A stretch of DNA of 15,141 nt from NCBI GenBank assembly GCA_050942995.1, contig JBMNOI010000094.1:1-15141 (forward strand), in the 5' to 3' direction. A model generated the notes under the pieces. The model saw nothing but the letters and a program-made list of their open reading frames with translations. It had not been told where the DNA came from and ran no database searches. The stretch is from JBMNOI01 sp050942995. GTDB lineage: Bacteria; Chloroflexota; Anaerolineae; UBA1429. The translations under genes and the position numbers were made by a program. Shown here in pieces: positions 6,853 through 13,769 of the stretch. Each line of letters opens with the position of its first letter. Positions within the stretch are counted from its first letter, which is position 1.

Positions 6853-7515
6853 TTAGCCGGTGCCGAACTGTCGATCGCCGGCATCACCCAGACCGGGAAC
6901 GATGTAGCCCTCGGGCAGATCATTCGCCGTCTGCGGCGGCGGCGTCAGGTGGTCATCGATGGCTGCTACGTGGATATCGACATCCGGGTGCGCGCCGGCC
7001 AGTGCGTGGATCCCCTCGGGTGCCGCAATGATTCCGACGAACTTGATGCGCTTCGCTCCCCAATCTTTGAGGATATCGACGGTCGCGACGGCCGAACCAC
7101 CGGTCGCCAGCATAGGATCGAGCACCAGACACACCTGTACCGTCGGACTCACCGGCAACTTGTTATAATACTGTACCGGTTGTAGCGTCTTGTGATCGCG
7201 ATACACACCGATGTGCCACACTTCAGCGCCGGGCATCAGCTCCCAGATGCCGTCAACCATGCCCAGGCCCGCGCGCAATATGGGAACCAGACCGATCTTT
7301 TCGGCCAGGCGATAGCCTGTTGTTTCGGCCAGAGGGGTCTGCACAACAGTCTCTTCAATCGCCAGATCGCGTGTCGCCTCGTAACCCAAAAGCATCGAGA
7401 TCTCGCGCACCAGCTCGCGAAACTTTTTGGGCTCTGTATCGACTCGACGTAACAGGCTTAGCTTGTGCTTGATGAGAGGATGATTGGAAGTGAATACCCG
7501 TTCGTTGGAATGCAT
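6853..7515 (-). CDS. upp: Uracil phosphoribosyltransferase
   Basis: Upp salvages uracil by joining it to PRPP to form UMP in the cytoplasm. The 220 aa product carries LVPILRAGLGMVDG at 76-89, the PRPP loop VLDPMLATGGSA at 131-142 and the uracil-binding signature YIVPGLGDAGDRQFGT at 204-219. The usual length is about 208 aa. The extra residues include a roughly nine-residue Pro-rich insertion (TPPPQTANDLPE, about 191-202) just before the signature. The ATG at 7515 has GGAGG nine bases upstream. It lies directly downstream of a strong terminator at 7537-7573 with only about 20 nt between hairpin and start codon, and no clear promoter fits that gap. It forms a unit with the WecA-like gene 15 bp further on. 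Confidence 0.96.
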   Translation of the reverse strand: MHSNERVFTSNHPLIKHKLSLLRRVDTEPKKFRELVREISMLLGYEATRDLAIEETVVQTPLAETTGYRLAEKIGLVPILRAGLGMVDGIWELMPGAEVWHIGVYRDHKTLQPVQYYNKLPVSPTVQVCLVLDPMLATGGSAVATVDILKDWGAKRIKFVGIIAAPEGIHALAGAHPDVDIHVAAIDDHLTPPPQTANDLPEGYIVPGLGDAGDRQFGTG

Positions 7516-7536
7516 GGATGTCGGCCTCCGCCTTGT

Positions 7537-7573
7537 AAAAAAGGGTAGCCCTTTGGCAGCGCTACCCTTTTTT
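7537..7573 (-). terminator. Bidirectional intrinsic terminator between porB and upp
   Basis: AAAAAAGGGTAGC (7537-7549) and GCTACCCTTTTTT (7561-7573) form a 13-bp stem with an 11-nt loop and a T6 run on either strand. It follows the porB stop by about 16 bp and precedes the upp ATG by 21 bp, so it ends the por transcript. It may also act as an attenuator for upp. Confidence 0.9.
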
Positions 7574-7589
7574 CATCGGGATCGATATG

Positions 7590-8534
7590 CTACGAGTTCG
7601 CCTCTTCTTTCAGCAGGCGTTCCCACTCTTCGTCGACCTTGCCCTGAATCTCTTCCAGCAGCCAGTCATAGGCCGGACGGAACAGATGTCGGAAGCGTCC
7701 CTGGGCCTTGAGCCATTCAGAGACCGGTTGCTTCTCGCGCGGCTTGTAGTTCACGATGGTCTTGCCCTGATCCACCTCGTACAGCGGCCAGTAGCAGGTA
7801 TCCGCTGCGAGCTTGCACATGGCCATCGTTTGATCGCTGGCATGACGCCATCCACGAGGACAGGGGGTCAGCACGTTCAGCACAGCCGGACCATCGGCGG
7901 CAGCGGCCTTTTTCGCCTTCATCATCAGGTCACGGTAGTTGTGCGGAGCGGCTTGGGCCACATAGGGGATCTCGTGGGCGGCCATGATGCGCGTAAAGGG
8001 CTTACGCCACTGAACCTTACCCGGCAACACCTCGCCGGCAGGGGAGGTCGTCGTGTTAGCCCCCCTGGGTGTAGCGCTCGAGCGCTGGATACCCGTGTTC
8101 ATGTATGCCTCGTTATTCAGGCAGACATAGATGAACTTGTGCCCACGCTCCAGGGCGCCAGAGATGAACTGGAAGCCGATATCATAGCTGGCGCCATCGC
8201 CGCCAAAGGCCACAAAGGTGATCTGCTGATCCTCGGGGATCTTTCCCGAGCGCTTGAGCGCTTTGTAGGCCGCCTCGACGCCCGAGATCGTGGTGGAGGC
8301 ATTCTCAAAGGCGCTGTGAATCCAGGGCACCTGCCACGAGGTAAAGGGATATACCGTAGTCGATACCTCCAGGCAACCCGTTGCAGTGGCCACCACCACA
8401 AGGCCGTCGATGGCGTGCAGAATCTGGCGAACGGCGGTGGGCTCGGCACACCCGGCGCACAACCGATGGCCGGCGGCGAGCCGTTCCGGGTTATTCACGA
8501 TATCACGCAAATTCACGCGGATTCTATCAGTCAT
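7590..8534 (-). CDS. porB: Pyruvate:ferredoxin oxidoreductase, beta subunit
   Basis: The beta subunit binds thiamine pyrophosphate and a proximal [4Fe-4S] cluster and carries out oxidative decarboxylation of pyruvate to acetyl-CoA with ferredoxin as acceptor. The 314 aa product has the four cluster cysteines expected for this type: Cys26 and Cys29 in GHRLCAGCAEP, Cys54 in ATGCLEV, and Cys225 in LTPCPRGWRH. The TPP-Mg motif starts at GGDGASYDIG (111-120) and continues to the LNNEAYMNTGIQRS segment (139-152). The substrate-defining TPRGANTTTSPAG loop at 155-167 is of the pyruvate-enzyme type. AAGGAG lies eight bases before the ATG at 8534. It is the last of four por genes, 54 bp after porA, and is followed by a terminator. 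A related 2-oxoacid substrate cannot be wholly excluded. Confidence 0.95.
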   Translation of the reverse strand: MTDRIRVNLRDIVNNPERLAAGHRLCAGCAEPTAVRQILHAIDGLVVVATATGCLEVSTTVYPFTSWQVPWIHSAFENASTTISGVEAAYKALKRSGKIPEDQQITFVAFGGDGASYDIGFQFISGALERGHKFIYVCLNNEAYMNTGIQRSSATPRGANTTTSPAGEVLPGKVQWRKPFTRIMAAHEIPYVAQAAPHNYRDLMMKAKKAAAADGPAVLNVLTPCPRGWRHASDQTMAMCKLAADTCYWPLYEVDQGKTIVNYKPREKQPVSEWLKAQGRFRHLFRPAYDWLLEEIQGKVDEEWERLLKEEANS

Positions 8535-8588
8535 TGTGCCTTCTCCTTGATTGCTTTCCGCATCGCGGGCGGATCGTGTTTCCCGGAG

Positions 8589-9785
8589 TTATCCTCGCAG
8601 GCCCAGGTAACGAACCATATCACCACGCTCGCCCGAGGCAGCTATCTGTTGCAGATCCCGGAACACCGACTCGATCATGACCGGAGTCGTATCCCTACCG
8701 CCCAGACCAAAGATATAGTTCACGATGTTGAGATCGCTCACTCGCTCTGTAAAGAGCGCCGAGGTGATATCGGTATAGAGCGGTCCCATGCCGTCGAGGG
8801 CGCCGAACGAGATGGCGCGGTCGAGTACGGCCACGGCCTTGCAATGGCGAATGGCCTCCACGATCTGCTGGGCCGGGAAGGGGCGGTAGACGCGCGGCTT
8901 GAGCACGCCCACTTTGATCCCTTTGGCGCGCCACTCGCGGGCGACGGCTCGCGCCGTGCCGGCCGTCGAGCTGAGCACAACGATGGCATACTCGGCGTCA
9001 TCCATCCCGTACATATCGAGAATGGGCTGCGGTCGGCCACTGAGCCTGGCATATTCGGCGCTGATCGCCTCGATAACGGGCATGGCGTTATTGATCGCCT
9101 CGCTCTGCTGGCGCTTGTGCTCAAAGTAATAGTCTGTAAAGTCCCACGCCCCCACGGTCACCGGGGTATCGGTATTGAGCAGATAGTGCCGGGGCTTGTA
9201 TTCGCCGACAAACTCTTTGACCGCCTCATCGGGCAAAATACCCACGCGCTCGACGCCGTGGCCGGTGATAAAGCCATCCTGGCAGCTCATCACGGGCAGC
9301 AACAGGTCGCTATGCTCGGCAATACGTATCGACTGGATCGTGTTATCATAGGCTTCCTGGCCCGTCTCGGCATAGAGATGAATCCAGCCGGCATCACGGG
9401 CGCCCATACTGTCCGAGTGATCGCAATGAATGTTCAGCGGGCTCGACAGCGCCCGGTTGACCACCGTCAACACGATGGGCAGCCTCATGCCCGAGGCGAT
9501 ATAGAGCATCTCCCACATAAGGGCCAGACCGTTGGCCGAGGTGGCCGTCATCACCCGGGCACCGGCCGCCGAAGCGCCGACACAGGCGCTCATGGCCGCG
9601 TGCTCGCTCTCTACCGGCACAAACTCGGAATTGACGATCCCGTCGGCCACATACTGGGAAAAGTTCTGTACCACAGCCGTCTGTGGGGTGATGGGGTATG
9701 CCGCGACCACATCGGGGTTGATCTGGCGCATCGCCTGCGAGACCGCATTTGCCCCATCCAGAGGCATGAATTTGCTTTCAACCAT
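8589..9785 (-). CDS. porA: Pyruvate:ferredoxin oxidoreductase, alpha subunit
   Basis: The alpha subunit contributes the pyrimidine-side TPP-binding domain and the CoA/pyruvate domain of the four-subunit enzyme. In the 398 aa product AAYPITPQT lies at about 28-36, the ESEHAAM segment with the TPP-activating glutamate at about 59-65, and TSANGLALM at about 82-90. A transketolase C-terminal-like domain with STAGTARAVAREW follows around residue 280. I chose the ATG at 9785 because GGAGGG sits eight bases upstream. A TTG at 9800 would extend it by five residues but would place the binding site inside the gene. It lies 42 bp downstream of porD in the por operon. Confidence 0.95.
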   Translation of the reverse strand: MVESKFMPLDGANAVSQAMRQINPDVVAAYPITPQTAVVQNFSQYVADGIVNSEFVPVESEHAAMSACVGASAAGARVMTATSANGLALMWEMLYIASGMRLPIVLTVVNRALSSPLNIHCDHSDSMGARDAGWIHLYAETGQEAYDNTIQSIRIAEHSDLLLPVMSCQDGFITGHGVERVGILPDEAVKEFVGEYKPRHYLLNTDTPVTVGAWDFTDYYFEHKRQQSEAINNAMPVIEAISAEYARLSGRPQPILDMYGMDDAEYAIVVLSSTAGTARAVAREWRAKGIKVGVLKPRVYRPFPAQQIVEAIRHCKAVAVLDRAISFGALDGMGPLYTDITSALFTERVSDLNIVNYIFGLGGRDTTPVMIESVFRDLQQIAASGERGDMVRYLGLRG

Positions 9786-9827
9786 GTCGATTCCCTCCAA
9801 GGAATATGGACTCGCTGCGGGGCGCCG

Positions 9828-10175
9828 TTACTCGTCACTCCCTTCCGGCACCATCTGGATCACTTTGCCCATCTCACCGGTTACGGCGTGAGCGTTCTTG
9901 ATCTTGACGGGGCACTGCTCCATGCAGATACCACACCCTTTGCAGTGTTCGTAATCGAAACCGGTTACCTTGCCGTCCTCGATCAGAATCGCCGAATCCG
10001 GGCACATGATCCAGCAGATGAGGCACTGTGTGCACTGCTGGGTATCGCGCACGGGCTTGAGCGTACGCCATGTTCCCGTGATATAGGTGACCGAATTACC
10101 GGTCTCGACGACCACGCCGCCCGGGCGCACTTCCGTCCAGGGCAGATCCAGGCGAGGTGCTTCATGCTTGGTCAT
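9828..10175 (-). CDS. porD: Pyruvate:ferredoxin oxidoreductase, delta subunit (2[4Fe-4S] ferredoxin)
   Basis: The delta subunit is a ferredoxin-like protein that relays electrons from the beta-subunit cluster to external ferredoxin. The 115 aa product has two classic CxxCxxCxxxCP motifs: CTQCLICWIMCP (Cys48, 51, 54, 58) and CKGCGICMEQCP (Cys78, 81, 84, 88). It carries an N-terminal extension of about 40 residues with TWRTLKPV, usual in PorD. The ATG at 10175 has GGAGGT six bases upstream. An in-frame ATG at 10196 would add seven residues but would put that site inside the coding region. It is second in the operon, 84 bp after porC. Confidence 0.95.
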   Translation of the reverse strand: MTKHEAPRLDLPWTEVRPGGVVVETGNSVTYITGTWRTLKPVRDTQQCTQCLICWIMCPDSAILIEDGKVTGFDYEHCKGCGICMEQCPVKIKNAHAVTGEMGKVIQMVPEGSDE

Positions 10176-10259
10176 GACAAGACCTCCATTGATCATCGTC
10201 GCATTGACATAATGCGCTCGACAGGGATTTCGAAAAGGAAGGCAGAGGCAGCGACCGAT

Positions 10260-10832
10260 CTACCCCTTGGTGCACTCGTTAAAGGCCCGTCGTAGCGAGT
10301 TGATATTGGCCTCGACAACTTCGGGGCGCAACCTGCCGCTGAGTTTTTTCTGCGTCAGTTCAATTATGCTGTCCAGATCTACCGTATCCGTCACTTTGGC
10401 TACCACACCCAACATCATGGTGCTGGGAATATCACGCCGGAGTTCTTCCATCGCGATTTTAGAGGCATCGATGCACCATACATCGCCCCCATGGTAATCG
10501 AGCCGCTGACGGATTGCTTCCGGGGTTTGACGTGTATTGATGATGATCTTGCCGTCTGGCTTGAGCCCTTCGGTCAGGTCAACCACACCGACCAGATTAG
10601 GGTTGACGACGATGACGATATCGGGCTCGAGAATCGGGGCATGAACCTCGATGGGATCATCGCTGATACGCGTATAGGACTTGATGGGGGCCCCCATCCG
10701 CTCTGCGCCATACTCGGGGAAAGACTGAAAGTACTTGCCCATCTCCATGGCTGCTTCACCCAGCAACTCGCCGGCCGTCACCACGCCCTGGCCGGCGCGC
10801 CCATGCCAGCGGATCTCCAGCATCTGGCCCAT
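10260..10832 (-). CDS. porC: Pyruvate:ferredoxin oxidoreductase, gamma subunit
   Basis: The gamma subunit is the CoA-side domain of the four-subunit enzyme. The 190 aa product begins with RWHGRAGQGVVTAGELL (8-24), then FPEYGAERMGAPIKSYTRI (38-56), both family signatures, and PDIVIVVNPNLV at about 70-81. GGAGG is six bases upstream of the ATG at 10832. As first gene of the por operon it follows a leader of about 95 nt from the promoter at 10936-10965. The gene order gamma-delta-alpha-beta is the one known from archaeal and Thermotoga-type por operons. Confidence 0.95.
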   Translation of the reverse strand: MGQMLEIRWHGRAGQGVVTAGELLGEAAMEMGKYFQSFPEYGAERMGAPIKSYTRISDDPIEVHAPILEPDIVIVVNPNLVGVVDLTEGLKPDGKIIINTRQTPEAIRQRLDYHGGDVWCIDASKIAMEELRRDIPSTMMLGVVAKVTDTVDLDSIIELTQKKLSGRLRPEVVEANINSLRRAFNECTKG

Positions 10833-10935
10833 CTGATACCTCCTGTTGATTCGAGGACAATGCGCTCACAAAGAGCAAGCAGTAATGGTAGTGGTATGTT
10901 GCGCCGGTCCGTCTGGGGCTCCGGCAAACCGAGTT

Positions 10936-10965
10936 ATTGTATCGCGAAACAGCCCTCACTGTCAA
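10936..10965 (-). promoter_or_regulatory. Promoter of the por operon, overlapping an upstream terminator
   Basis: On the minus strand TTGACA (10960-10965) and TACAAT (10936-10941) are 18 bp apart, a near-consensus promoter with a predicted start near 10929. The -35 box lies in the loop of the hairpin at 10950-10978 and the right stem falls in the spacer. Confidence 0.78.
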
Positions 10966-10978
10966 AAGGTGAGGGCTG
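10950..10978 (-). terminator. Hairpin terminator after the apt - DksA-like unit
   Basis: CAGCCCTCAC (10950-10959) and GTGAGGGCTG (10969-10978) form a perfect 10-bp stem with a 9-nt loop. On the minus strand the stem is followed by TTTCGCG, a short T run, so it is probably a moderate terminator about 70 bp past the DksA-like stop. Confidence 0.65.
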
Positions 10979-11049
10979 CTCGTTATGGGCAAATCTTGCC
11001 GGTACCTGGCCGCCTGCAATGCCGGCCCATCATCATATCGTGAACAGGC

Positions 11050-11505
11050 TCAGTATCCATCTCCTGAATCATTCGTGTAACTATCATCATCGCCATCTTC
11101 GATATTGGGATACGCCTCATAGCTATCCACAACGGCAACCTGGCTCCGCCGGATACCCTGCTCTCGCTCGCTGGCGCATCGAACGCAAAAAGTCGTCTCC
11201 GGCATGATATCCAGCCGTTCCTGAGGAATGGGCATGCCACACTTTTCGCATATGCCATAGCTGCCTTTGGTTGCCATAGCGATCGCGCGATCCAATGAAT
11301 GCAGCTTGGTCTCGAGGCTTTGAATCAATGAGATGATTTTGCCACGTTCGTATATATCGGCCGCAACATCAGCCGAATCGTCATCAGTCGCCGATGCCGG
11401 CTCAATCTCTGCCAAAAGCTCACCTCGAAGCCGATCGATCTCGGCCAACGTACGCTCACGGAGTTTCTGCAGGTTTTCCAGTATGGCTTGCTGATCAGTC
11501 ATCAT
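11050..11505 (-). CDS. DksA/TraR-like zinc-finger protein
   Basis: Proteins of this family enter the secondary channel of RNA polymerase and alter promoter response, often with ppGpp. The 151 aa product has a long N-terminal coiled coil (about 5-35 and 52-78), a tip with DSADVA at 43-48, and a C4 zinc finger with Cys86, Cys89, Cys107 and Cys110 (YGICEKCGMPIPQERL then FCVRC). The tip spacing DxxDxA is the same as the functional Asp71/Asp74/Ala76 of E. coli DksA. The last 16 residues are strongly acidic (EDGDDDSYTNDSGDGY), which is unusual. AGGAG lies upstream of two adjacent ATGs; the first, at 11505, is given. It follows apt by 17 bp, so the two share a transcript. Whether it is a true DksA functional equivalent or a YteA-like protein is unresolved. 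Confidence 0.87.
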   Translation of the reverse strand: MMTDQQAILENLQKLRERTLAEIDRLRGELLAEIEPASATDDDSADVAADIYERGKIISLIQSLETKLHSLDRAIAMATKGSYGICEKCGMPIPQERLDIMPETTFCVRCASEREQGIRRSQVAVVDSYEAYPNIEDGDDDSYTNDSGDGY

Positions 11506-11522
11506 TGTATCTCCTGCTCTTG

Positions 11523-12035
11523 CTACACCTTCATGACCGAGTAGACATCATAGCCCGCGAGTTGTTCGGTCCCATTTAGAAAGGCCAATTCCATAAGAAA
11601 AGCCACGCCCACGACCTGGCCGCCAAGTTGCTCTACCAGGTCAATCGCCGCTCTGGCCGATCCTCCTGTAGCCAGCAGATCATCCACCACCAACACGCGC
11701 TGTCCGGGCTGCACTGCGTCGACATGCATCTCCAGGACGTTCGTTCCGTACTCCAGGCTGTACTCGATATCTATCTTCTCAAAAGGCAACTTGCCGGGCT
11801 TGCGCACAGGCACAAACCCTGCCCCCAGCTTGTAGGCCAGGGGGGCCCCCAGAATAAAGCCTCGAGATTCGATAGCGACAACCAGGTCGATCGCCTGATT
11901 GACATACCGCTCCGCCAGCACATCCACAGCTTGCCTGAACGCGGCAGGATCGCTCAATAGCGGCGTAATGTCTTTGAACAGAATCCCTTTGACGGGGAAA
12001 TCCGGCACATCTCGGATGTAGCGGTCCAGCTCCAT
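11523..12035 (-). CDS. apt: Adenine phosphoribosyltransferase
   Basis: Apt salvages adenine with PRPP to give AMP. The 170 aa product is of normal length. It has the N-terminal IRDVPDFPVKGILFKDITPLL (7-27), IESRGFILGAPLAYKLG (55-71), the RKPGKLP loop (78-84) and the PRPP-binding VLVVDDLLATGGSA (114-127), all diagnostic. The ATG at 12035 follows GGAGAT with a rather long spacing of about 11 bases. It is first gene of an apt - DksA-like unit with a near-consensus promoter at 12120-12148 and a leader of about 78 nt. Confidence 0.96.
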   Translation of the reverse strand: MELDRYIRDVPDFPVKGILFKDITPLLSDPAAFRQAVDVLAERYVNQAIDLVVAIESRGFILGAPLAYKLGAGFVPVRKPGKLPFEKIDIEYSLEYGTNVLEMHVDAVQPGQRVLVVDDLLATGGSARAAIDLVEQLGGQVVGVAFLMELAFLNGTEQLAGYDVYSVMKV

Positions 12036-12119
12036 GGATTGTGGGATCTCCTTTCTATTATGCCGCTGGATAAAAAAACAAACTGCTGGCCTACAACATT
12101 GGCAGCCCAGAGTCGTACC

Positions 12120-12148
12120 ATTATATCACCTGATACCTATGTCGTCAA
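12120..12148 (-). promoter_or_regulatory. Promoter of apt
   Basis: On the minus strand TTGACG (12143-12148) and a perfect TATAAT (12120-12125) are exactly 17 bp apart. The predicted start is near 12113. The leader contains a T-rich stretch (minus strand 12079-12072) after a weak GC stem. Confidence 0.82.
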
Positions 12149-12255
12149 GTTTTTTGCGGCTCAGCAAATGGATGTTTTGTGCAATTGCGAGGGAGTGGCT
12201 GGCCGTGGTGCTCTATGCTGAAACGTTGCAAAGGACTCACCTTTGAGAGAAGGCT

Positions 12256-12272
12256 CATATATATCGTATATG
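12256..12272. repeat. AT-rich inverted repeat in the apt / solute-binding-protein intergenic region
   Basis: CATATA and TATATG (12256-12261 and 12267-12272) flank five bases, about 50 bp upstream of the plus-strand promoter. It could be an operator for the binding-protein operon. In the rest of the 348-bp gap (12036-12383) I see only the two promoters and the apt leader, and no small gene I can support. Confidence 0.35.
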
Positions 12273-12307
12273 CCGCATGTTCTGTTATTCCCCGGCCTGG
12301 GGCAGCG

Positions 12308-12337
12308 TTCTCACAAAAGCGGGTTCTATGCTATAAT
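12308..12337 (+). promoter_or_regulatory. Extended -10 promoter of the solute-binding protein - glycosyltransferase operon
   Basis: A perfect TATAAT at 12332-12337 is preceded by TG one base away (12329-12330), an extended -10. TTCTCA at 12308-12313 is a weak -35 with an 18-bp spacer. A start near 12343 leaves about 40 nt before the ATG at 12384. Confidence 0.65.
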
Positions 12338-12383
12338 AAGGACTGCAGTCTCATTCGCACTCAGCACCCATTTGGGAGTCAGG

Positions 12384-13757
12384 ATGCGCCTCCGAGACCA
12401 GAGACCGCCCAGGTTTATTCCTCCATTCATCGCCTCCCTGTGGCTCTGCATCGTCATTGCTCTGGGAGGATGCGCCGGTGTGCTGCCCGATCGGCGTTCT
12501 CAGCCGGTGGCTCAGGATACTACGCCACCGGCTCCTGCATCTTCTAATGACATAAATGACATAGTCGAGCCGACGCCAACGCCATCTGCAGAGTCTGCAG
12601 AGGCGGAAAACACTATTTCAACCCTCACGCTATGGCTGCCTCCCGAGATGGTCATCGGTGAACAGGACGATTCGCCAACATACGCCTCACTGCTGGTAGA
12701 AGCGTTTGCAGATAAGCATCCCGATGTACAGATCGAGGTGATTGCCAAAGCACACGATGGGCCGGCCGGAATCGTCCAGTCATTGCTGGCCACTCAACCC
12801 GTTGCGCCGTGGCGTATGCCGGACGTCATCGTGATCGATACCGTCCATATCGCTCAGCTGGTCAATCAGCAGATCATTGCGCCACCACCGAATAACCACT
12901 TTATATCCGGCATATGGGATAGCTTTTACCCCTTTGCAATCAACGCAGTGAGCGTAGAAGAGGCAAGGATGGCCGTGCCGTTCTATGCGGACATCCAGTT
13001 TATGGTATATAATGGAGCAATGATCGAGAGTCACCCGCGAAACTGGGACGAATTGACCCGGGTAGAGAGGCAATACGCTCTACCTCTCGCTCACGGCGAT
13101 GGATCGATGGCCGATGCGCTGTTGCTCCAGTATATCGCCCGCTGGGGGCGATATGAGGGAGACGTGCTTGATCTGGATAGCCAGGCGCTTGCCAGTGTTC
13201 TGCAACAGTATCGCCGCTTATCCGAGGCCGGTGTGATCCCTCGAGCAACCGATTCGCTCACCTCACTGGAAGAGTGCTGGCGCGCCTATTTTGCCGGTGA
13301 TGCGATGCTGGCACACGTCTCATCGGTGGATTATCAGCGGGCACGCCCGACTCTGCAGCGCACCCATTACGCACCACTCCCCACGCATAACGGCCACCCT
13401 GTCACTCTGGCGAGATCATGGGCCTGGGCGATTGTGACGGATGATCCGGAGCGGCAAGAGCTGGCGACAAGCCTGATCGCCACCGCTCTGCAGGATGAGT
13501 CATACACGGCCTGGTTGGCCGAAAGCCATCATCTGCCCGTGCAGCCCCGTGCGTTGACGCGGGTAACGGCCGATGACGAGCCTTATCGAGACTTTCTCGA
13601 TGAACAGATGGCAAATGCCTATCCTTACCCGAATAGTAAAGTGTATCCTCAAGTACAAGAGATTTTGATTCGCGCAATCGAGGATGTGTTGGCCGGCGAG
13701 GCCACGCCGGAACAGGCGGCCTCTGCGGCTGCGTCAGCCATTCGAATGTTGAGGTGA
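12384..13757 (+). CDS. Extracellular solute-binding lipoprotein (SBP_bac_1-like)
   Basis: The 457 aa product starts with a lipoprotein signal: basic MRLRDQRPPR, a hydrophobic stretch, and the lipobox LGGC with Cys30 as lipid-attachment residue. A Pro/Thr/Ser/Glu-rich linker follows to about residue 78. The mature part has the layout of family-1 binding proteins: TLTLWLPPE strand, LVEAFADKHPDVQIEVI, MPDVIVIDT, AVPFYADIQFMVYN, and DAMLAHVSS. These deliver sugars or related solutes to ABC transporters. I chose the ATG at 12384 because GGGAG lies five bases upstream and the signal peptide begins there; the frame is open from 12243, but the earlier part would precede the predicted transcription start. 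No permease or ATPase gene is adjacent in the window. A glycosyltransferase starts 12 bp after its stop. The substrate is unknown. Confidence 0.87.
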   Translation: MRLRDQRPPRFIPPFIASLWLCIVIALGGCAGVLPDRRSQPVAQDTTPPAPASSNDINDIVEPTPTPSAESAEAENTISTLTLWLPPEMVIGEQDDSPTYASLLVEAFADKHPDVQIEVIAKAHDGPAGIVQSLLATQPVAPWRMPDVIVIDTVHIAQLVNQQIIAPPPNNHFISGIWDSFYPFAINAVSVEEARMAVPFYADIQFMVYNGAMIESHPRNWDELTRVERQYALPLAHGDGSMADALLLQYIARWGRYEGDVLDLDSQALASVLQQYRRLSEAGVIPRATDSLTSLEECWRAYFAGDAMLAHVSSVDYQRARPTLQRTHYAPLPTHNGHPVTLARSWAWAIVTDDPERQELATSLIATALQDESYTAWLAESHHLPVQPRALTRVTADDEPYRDFLDEQMANAYPYPNSKVYPQVQEILIRAIEDVLAGEATPEQAASAAASAIRMLR

Positions 13758-13769
13758 AGGGAATGCGCC

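Noticed and set aside
7587..10295. A 902-codon open frame on the plus strand opposite porB, porA and porD
   Set aside because: It runs antisense through three genes with clear family motifs, has no domain I recognise and no credible ribosome binding site, and is explained by GC-rich third codon positions in the real genes.
12036..12113. Purine riboswitch in the apt leader
   Set aside because: The leader is short and lacks the three-way junction and paired loop sequences of known purine riboswitches.
12243..12383. Longer N-terminus of the solute-binding protein
   Set aside because: The extra 47 residues would start before the predicted transcription start and would bury the lipoprotein signal peptide that begins at 12384.
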